Shown: positions 6,110-8,898 of the stretch, piece after piece
How positions within the stretch are numbered: the stretch's first letter is position 1
Layout: each line of letters starts with the position of its first letter
DNA from: Deltaproteobacteria bacterium
GTDB taxonomy: Bacteria > Desulfobacterota > Desulfobaccia > Desulfobaccales > 0-14-0-80-60-11
Direction of reading: 5' to 3'
NCBI GenBank assembly: GCA_023381945.1
Contig: JAMCQY010000054.1
Coordinates: 1-8,898 of the forward strand
Length of the DNA stretch: 8,898 nt
Position numbers and translations under genes: made by a program
The notes under the pieces: generated by a model
Databases searched by the model: none
Told to the model about the DNA's origin: nothing
What the model saw: only the letters and a program-made list of their open reading frames with translations

Positions 6110-6118
6110 GGAGAAGAG

Positions 6119-6400
6119 ATGAGTATCAAATTATATGTGGGCAACCTGCCCCATTCCATGACCGAAATAGAGTTAAGCACCCTATTTTCCGAGGCCGGCG
6201 AAGTAACCTCGGCCAAGATCATCACCGACCGGCAAACAGGACAACCCCGCGGCTTCGGTTTTGTGGAGATGGAAACCAAAATGGACGGCCAGAAGGCCAT
6301 TTCCATGATCAATGGCCGGACCGTGGACGGGCGGCCCCTGGCAGTCAATGAAGCCAGGCCGCAACAAAAGGGCTCCTTTGGCGGCGGCCGCCGCTATTAA
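6119..6400 (+). CDS. RRM-type RNA-binding protein, canonical
   Basis: The 93-residue protein is one RNA recognition motif with a short Gly/Arg tail (GSFGGGRRY). RNP2 is LYVGNL (5-10) and RNP1 is RGFGFVEM (44-51), so the stacking aromatics Tyr6 and Phe46/Phe48 and Arg44 are present. It should bind single-stranded RNA in the cytoplasm. Similar small glycine-tailed RRM proteins occur in cyanobacteria, where some are cold-induced, and in deltaproteobacteria. The start is well supported: AAGGAG at 6108-6113, 5 nt before ATG. It has its own leader with a terminator/anti-terminator layout and is followed by a terminator at 6477-6501, so it is probably a single-gene transcript. It is paralogous to the protein at 8135-8422 (46 of the first 76 residues identical by hand count, no gaps). 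Confidence 0.93.
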   Translation: MSIKLYVGNLPHSMTEIELSTLFSEAGEVTSAKIITDRQTGQPRGFGFVEMETKMDGQKAISMINGRTVDGRPLAVNEARPQQKGSFGGGRRY

Positions 6401-6476
6401 TAAGCAGCACCGGGGGCAGCGGCCGATTAGAGGATACCAGGTGTGCTATTCCCATGCTTCCTCACCGGTAAATCAG

Positions 6477-6501
6477 GGCGGCCACAAGGCCGCCTTTTTT
6501 T
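6477..6501 (+). terminator. Rho-independent terminator after RRM gene 1
   Basis: A perfect 7-bp stem GGCGGCC (6477-6483) / GGCCGCC (6488-6494) with an ACAA loop is followed by seven T. It lies 77 nt after the RRM stop and 59 nt before the radical SAM start, so the latter needs read-through or its own promoter; I found no convincing promoter in that gap. The stem is nearly identical to that at 266-284. Confidence 0.88.
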
Positions 6502-6559
6502 ACCAATCTGTTAATAGATTTGCCAATAGTTCTCATCGGCCAGTCAGTACGGGGTTTTT

Positions 6560-8098
6560 ATGAATGTCTTTATGGTTTACGTTAGAGACCAGAACTTTTG
6601 CCAAATATTGTCTGAGAAGCTGAATGGATCACGTCCGGATGACGGGCGGCTTCAAGTGATGGCCTTTCCTCCCCTGGGAATTCAGACCCTGGCGCCGGTC
6701 CTGCGTCAGCATGGACACCGGGTCCGGCTGTTTGATACCTGCCACCCGCAGATGCAGGCGGCGCAAATCACTCAGGTCGTGGAAGCAGAACCACCCGATG
6801 TTATTGCTCTTTCCTGCCTCTCGACGACCACTTATCCAGCCCTCAAGAATCTGGCCGGACGGCTGAAAGCCGCGGCTCCGAATATTCCCCTCATCGTGGG
6901 CGGGGCCTTTGCCACCATGAATCCCGACCGTATCCTGCAAGGGTGTTCTGATCTTGATTGTGTGGCGGTCGGTGAGGGCGAGGAACTCTTGCCGGACTAC
7001 CTGGACAACATCGAGGACCCAGGCGCCGTGGCCGGTCTAGTCTGGCGTCAAGGCGGGAAGATTGTGAAGAATATCCCGCGTCCACTCCTGGGGGACCTGA
7101 ATCGCTTTCCTTACCCTGACCGGACCAGCCTGCCCATCGACTACATTGAATCCTTACCACTGGATGTCCCGGCGGTCCTCTCCCTGGATAAATTCTGTAC
7201 CATGCAGACCTCGCGAGGCTGTCCATATTCCTGCATCTACTGCGATATCCCGTCCCTGTCGCAAGGCAAATGGCGCCACCGTTCCGCGGCACATGTCTTG
7301 GGAGAAATGCAGCAATTAAATGATCTGGGCTATCGCTCGATTTACCTCACCGACGATCACTTTCTCCTGAACCGCAAGCGCATTAGCGCAATTTGCGAGG
7401 GTATTATCGAACGCCGCCTCGAATTCCGCTGGGGCTGCGAAGGCCGGGTGGATGCAGTGGCGGTGGATCAACTGCCGCTAATGAAAAAGGCCAACTGCAA
7501 TTTCCTGGCCTTTGGGGTGGAGGCAGGGACCCAAAAGATCCTGGACCGGTTGCACAAGAAGCAGACCTTGAAGCAGGTCGAGCACGCGGTCAGCGAAGCG
7601 AAGCGGCATGGCATCGACCGGGTACACGGCTTTTTTGTCATCGGTTCTCCGGGGGAGACGGAAAAGGACATTATCTCTAGTTTCCGTTTCGCCGCCCGGC
7701 TGAAGTTGGATACCTTTGGCTTCAATCGCTTGTGTGTCTACCGGGGCACACCCTTATGGAGGGAGTACATCGGCCGTGGGATCATTGACGACGAGCGCGA
7801 TTGGGACAAATGGTTTAAGTGCTCAGACATCGATTCCACCACTCTCCCCAGTGCGGCGGTAAACCGGGTGCGTATGAAAGGCTACGCCTCGCTCTTTGCT
7901 CACCGGATTTTCGTGCGTCCCCTCCGTACCTATAAGCTACTACGCCTATTCGGGCGACATATGAAGAGAACTGACCTCCTAAAGTTGCTTTGGAGTCCTT
8001 TTCGACACCGGAGTCTGAGCCGGAAGCCCGAACTCCCGGCCCGGATGATTGATTTGGGACTCGAAGAACCTGTCAGGGGAATTTTTTCAATTCTGTGA
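6560..8098 (+). CDS. B12-binding-domain radical SAM protein
   Basis: The protein has 512 residues. Residues ~1-150 form a cobalamin-binding-like Rossmann domain (APVLRQHGHRVRLFD, ALSCLST, IVGGAFATMNPD, VGEGEELLPD). The radical SAM core has the cluster motif CPYSCIYC with Cys221, Cys225 and Cys228. Typical later elements are YLTDDHF, FLAFGVEAGTQKILDRL and GFFVIGSPGE. The basic C-terminal part (about 420-512) resembles the helical tail of this family. Such enzymes use a 4Fe-4S cluster and S-adenosylmethionine, often for methylation or rearrangement of unactivated carbon; the substrate is not predictable here. The base-off cobalamin motif DxHxxG is not seen (the region reads DTCHPQ), so cobalamin may bind without a His ligand or not at all. 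GGGG 5 nt before the ATG may serve as ribosome site. The RRM gene 36 nt downstream is probably co-transcribed. Confidence 0.9.
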   Translation: MNVFMVYVRDQNFCQILSEKLNGSRPDDGRLQVMAFPPLGIQTLAPVLRQHGHRVRLFDTCHPQMQAAQITQVVEAEPPDVIALSCLSTTTYPALKNLAGRLKAAAPNIPLIVGGAFATMNPDRILQGCSDLDCVAVGEGEELLPDYLDNIEDPGAVAGLVWRQGGKIVKNIPRPLLGDLNRFPYPDRTSLPIDYIESLPLDVPAVLSLDKFCTMQTSRGCPYSCIYCDIPSLSQGKWRHRSAAHVLGEMQQLNDLGYRSIYLTDDHFLLNRKRISAICEGIIERRLEFRWGCEGRVDAVAVDQLPLMKKANCNFLAFGVEAGTQKILDRLHKKQTLKQVEHAVSEAKRHGIDRVHGFFVIGSPGETEKDIISSFRFAARLKLDTFGFNRLCVYRGTPLWREYIGRGIIDDERDWDKWFKCSDIDSTTLPSAAVNRVRMKGYASLFAHRIFVRPLRTYKLLRLFGRHMKRTDLLKLLWSPFRHRSLSRKPELPARMIDLGLEEPVRGIFSIL

Positions 8099-8134
8099 AG
8101 CGCATGCCCGATAAAAACTGGCAAGGAGTAGATC

Positions 8135-8422
8135 ATGAGCAAACGATTGTCCGTGAATAACCTACCCCACCAAATGACTGGAGATGAGCTGCAGGTACTG
8201 TTTTCCGAGGCCGGTTCGGTGGCCTCTGCCAGGATCGTCAATTATTTGCACAACGGGCAGACCTGCGGTTTCGGCTTTGTAGCTATGCAGACCCAAGAGG
8301 AGAGCCAGAAGGCCGTTGCCATGTTCAACGGCCGTCTGGTTGACGGACGCCCCCTGGCAGTCCGAGAAGACTCGGCGCGGTCAAAGTGCTCCTATGGACG
8401 ACACAACCGCAAGTGCCGGTAA
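8135..8422 (+). CDS. Diverged RRM-type protein with altered RNP motifs
   Basis: The 95-residue protein is a single RRM fold paralogous to the protein at 6119-6400. Key RNA-contact positions have changed. RNP2 reads LSVNNL (5-10), with Ser instead of Tyr6 and Asn instead of Gly8. RNP1 reads CGFGFVAM (44-51), with Cys instead of Arg44. The hydrophobic core (LFSEAG, NGR-VDGRPLAV) and the Phe46/Phe48 pair remain, so the fold is probably kept while binding is weaker or changed. The Gly-rich tail is replaced by a basic, Cys-containing one (SKCSYGRHNRKCR). A clear AAGGAG stands 6 nt before ATG. It lies 36 nt after the radical SAM gene, probably in the same transcript, and 147 nt before mfd. Confidence 0.9.
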   Translation: MSKRLSVNNLPHQMTGDELQVLFSEAGSVASARIVNYLHNGQTCGFGFVAMQTQEESQKAVAMFNGRLVDGRPLAVREDSARSKCSYGRHNRKCR

Positions 8423-8521
8423 AACGCCAGCGTCGTGGATCTGAGACCTAGCCTTTTTATTGAAGAGGGTGGGGGATGCCGGGAGCCATATTCTTATCCT
8501 CCGCCAGGACCCTGCCGTTCT

Positions 8522-8625
8522 GAGTCTATCCATCTTGAAGTGCAAGAAATTTCGGGTTATGCTTACAGGATGCAAGCTGTTTTGGCAGCGGGAAGCGATT
8601 CCCGGAACCTCTTAACCGTTTTTAG
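8522..8625 (+). repeat. Right direct repeat covering the 5' end of mfd
   Basis: This is the partner of 5593-5696 at an offset of 2929 bp. It spans the presumed ribosome-site region, the ATG at 8570 and about 18 codons of mfd. A hairpin CGGGAA-GCGA-TTCCCG (8589-8604) lies at codons 7-12. The two repeats bracket the RRM1, radical SAM and RRM2 genes. Confidence 0.65.
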
Positions 8626-8898
8626 CAAAGAACCCCGCCAGGCTTATTTCCAAGGTCTCACCCCGGCCTCCGGAGCCTTTGTGCTCGCCCGTCTCTTCCG
8701 GGACCTGGCGCGGCCCTTTCTGTTGGTGACCCCCAATGGTGAGGGCCACGAAACCTTCCTGAAGGACCTCACTTTTTTTCTAGGGAGCGCTGCGGACCCG
8801 GTCGCGGGTTTGCCACGGCCCCTTTTTCTGTTTCCCGGGCACGAGGTTTTACCCTTCCGGGAACTGAGCTTTGATTCGGAGATCAGCTGCGCCCGGAT
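8570..8898 (+). CDS. mfd: Transcription-repair coupling factor Mfd, N-terminal part (partial, runs off the right edge)
   Basis: The frame is open to the window end and gives ~109 residues. Residues ~30-50 read LTPASGAFVLARLFRDL, followed by RPFLLVTPNGEG, then FLKDLTFFLG, LFLFPGHEVLPFRELSFD. This order matches the N-terminal UvrB-like (UvrA-binding) module of Mfd. That full-length helicase-translocase (>1100 residues) removes stalled RNA polymerase and recruits UvrA. The Walker and translocase domains lie beyond the window. The related UvrB N-terminus is the alternative, but the FFLG...FPGHEVLPF spacing favours Mfd. Start: ATG 8570 has no proper Shine-Dalgarno (AGG directly adjacent); GTG 8540 in the same frame would add 10 residues. 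The start region is the same sequence that is duplicated at 5593-5696. Confidence 0.8.
   Translation, partial: MQAVLAAGSDSRNLLTVFSKEPRQAYFQGLTPASGAFVLARLFRDLARPFLLVTPNGEGHETFLKDLTFFLGSAADPVAGLPRPLFLFPGHEVLPFRELSFDSEISCAR

Noticed and set aside
5902..6348. Minus-strand open frame of 148 codons across the RRM1 leader and gene
   Set aside because: It is antisense to the canonical RRM gene. A near-copy frame opposite RRM2 (7930-8241) arises because the two RRM genes are similar, not because it is coding.
1..8898. CRISPR array, tRNA, rRNA, phage or IS genes
   Set aside because: No regularly spaced repeats, no cloverleaf or rRNA-like sequence, and no transposase or integrase motifs were seen on either strand.

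Overview
The window looks like chromosomal DNA from a GC-moderate Gram-negative bacterium, most likely a Desulfobacterota (deltaproteobacterial) lineage. This is inferred from gene style: cytosolic multi-sensor hybrid kinases, small RRM proteins, B12-type radical SAM enzymes, and intergenic/in-frame short repeats. No rRNA or marker gene settles it. There is no phage, transposase, CRISPR array or tRNA.

Layout. (1) Positions 1-292: the 3' end of an unidentified plus-strand gene, then a strong intrinsic terminator. (2) 325-1822, minus strand: a two-gene operon with 14-bp overlap. It encodes a zinc-ribbon/RDD membrane protein followed by a Tat-exported calcineurin-like metallophosphoesterase. The phosphoesterase carries a short repeat inserted in frame and a degraded GNH motif. 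(3) 1823-2758: a ~0.9 kb non-coding region rich in palindromes. It holds a REP-doublet-like inverted repeat, two further short hairpin repeats, a foldable segment with competing pairings, and finally a good sigma70-type promoter (TTGACA-17-TAAAAT). (4) 2783-5584: an operon for a single-domain response regulator and a soluble REC-GAF-PAS-HisKA-HATPase kinase. (5) 5585-6118: a 534-bp leader/intergenic region. It holds a partial copy of the 5' end of the gene that begins at the right edge, an 8-bp inverted repeat around a hairpin, a promoter candidate, an intrinsic terminator with a competing anti-terminator pairing, and a possible small ORF ending in the next gene's Shine-Dalgarno. (6) 6119-8422: RRM protein 1, a terminator, a B12-binding-domain radical SAM protein, and a diverged second RRM protein. 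(7) 8570-8898: the start of mfd (transcription-repair coupling factor), running off the window.

The most interesting part is 5593-8625. A cassette RRM1 / radical SAM / RRM2 is bracketed by direct repeats of about 100 bp. The right repeat is the real 5' end of mfd; the left one is a decayed copy. The upstream RRM has canonical RNP motifs and a leader resembling a transcription attenuator. The downstream RRM, next to the radical SAM gene, has lost the RNP2 aromatic and the RNP1 arginine. Whether these parts act together (for example RRM-controlled attenuation, or RNA-linked control of the radical SAM gene) is inference from arrangement only.
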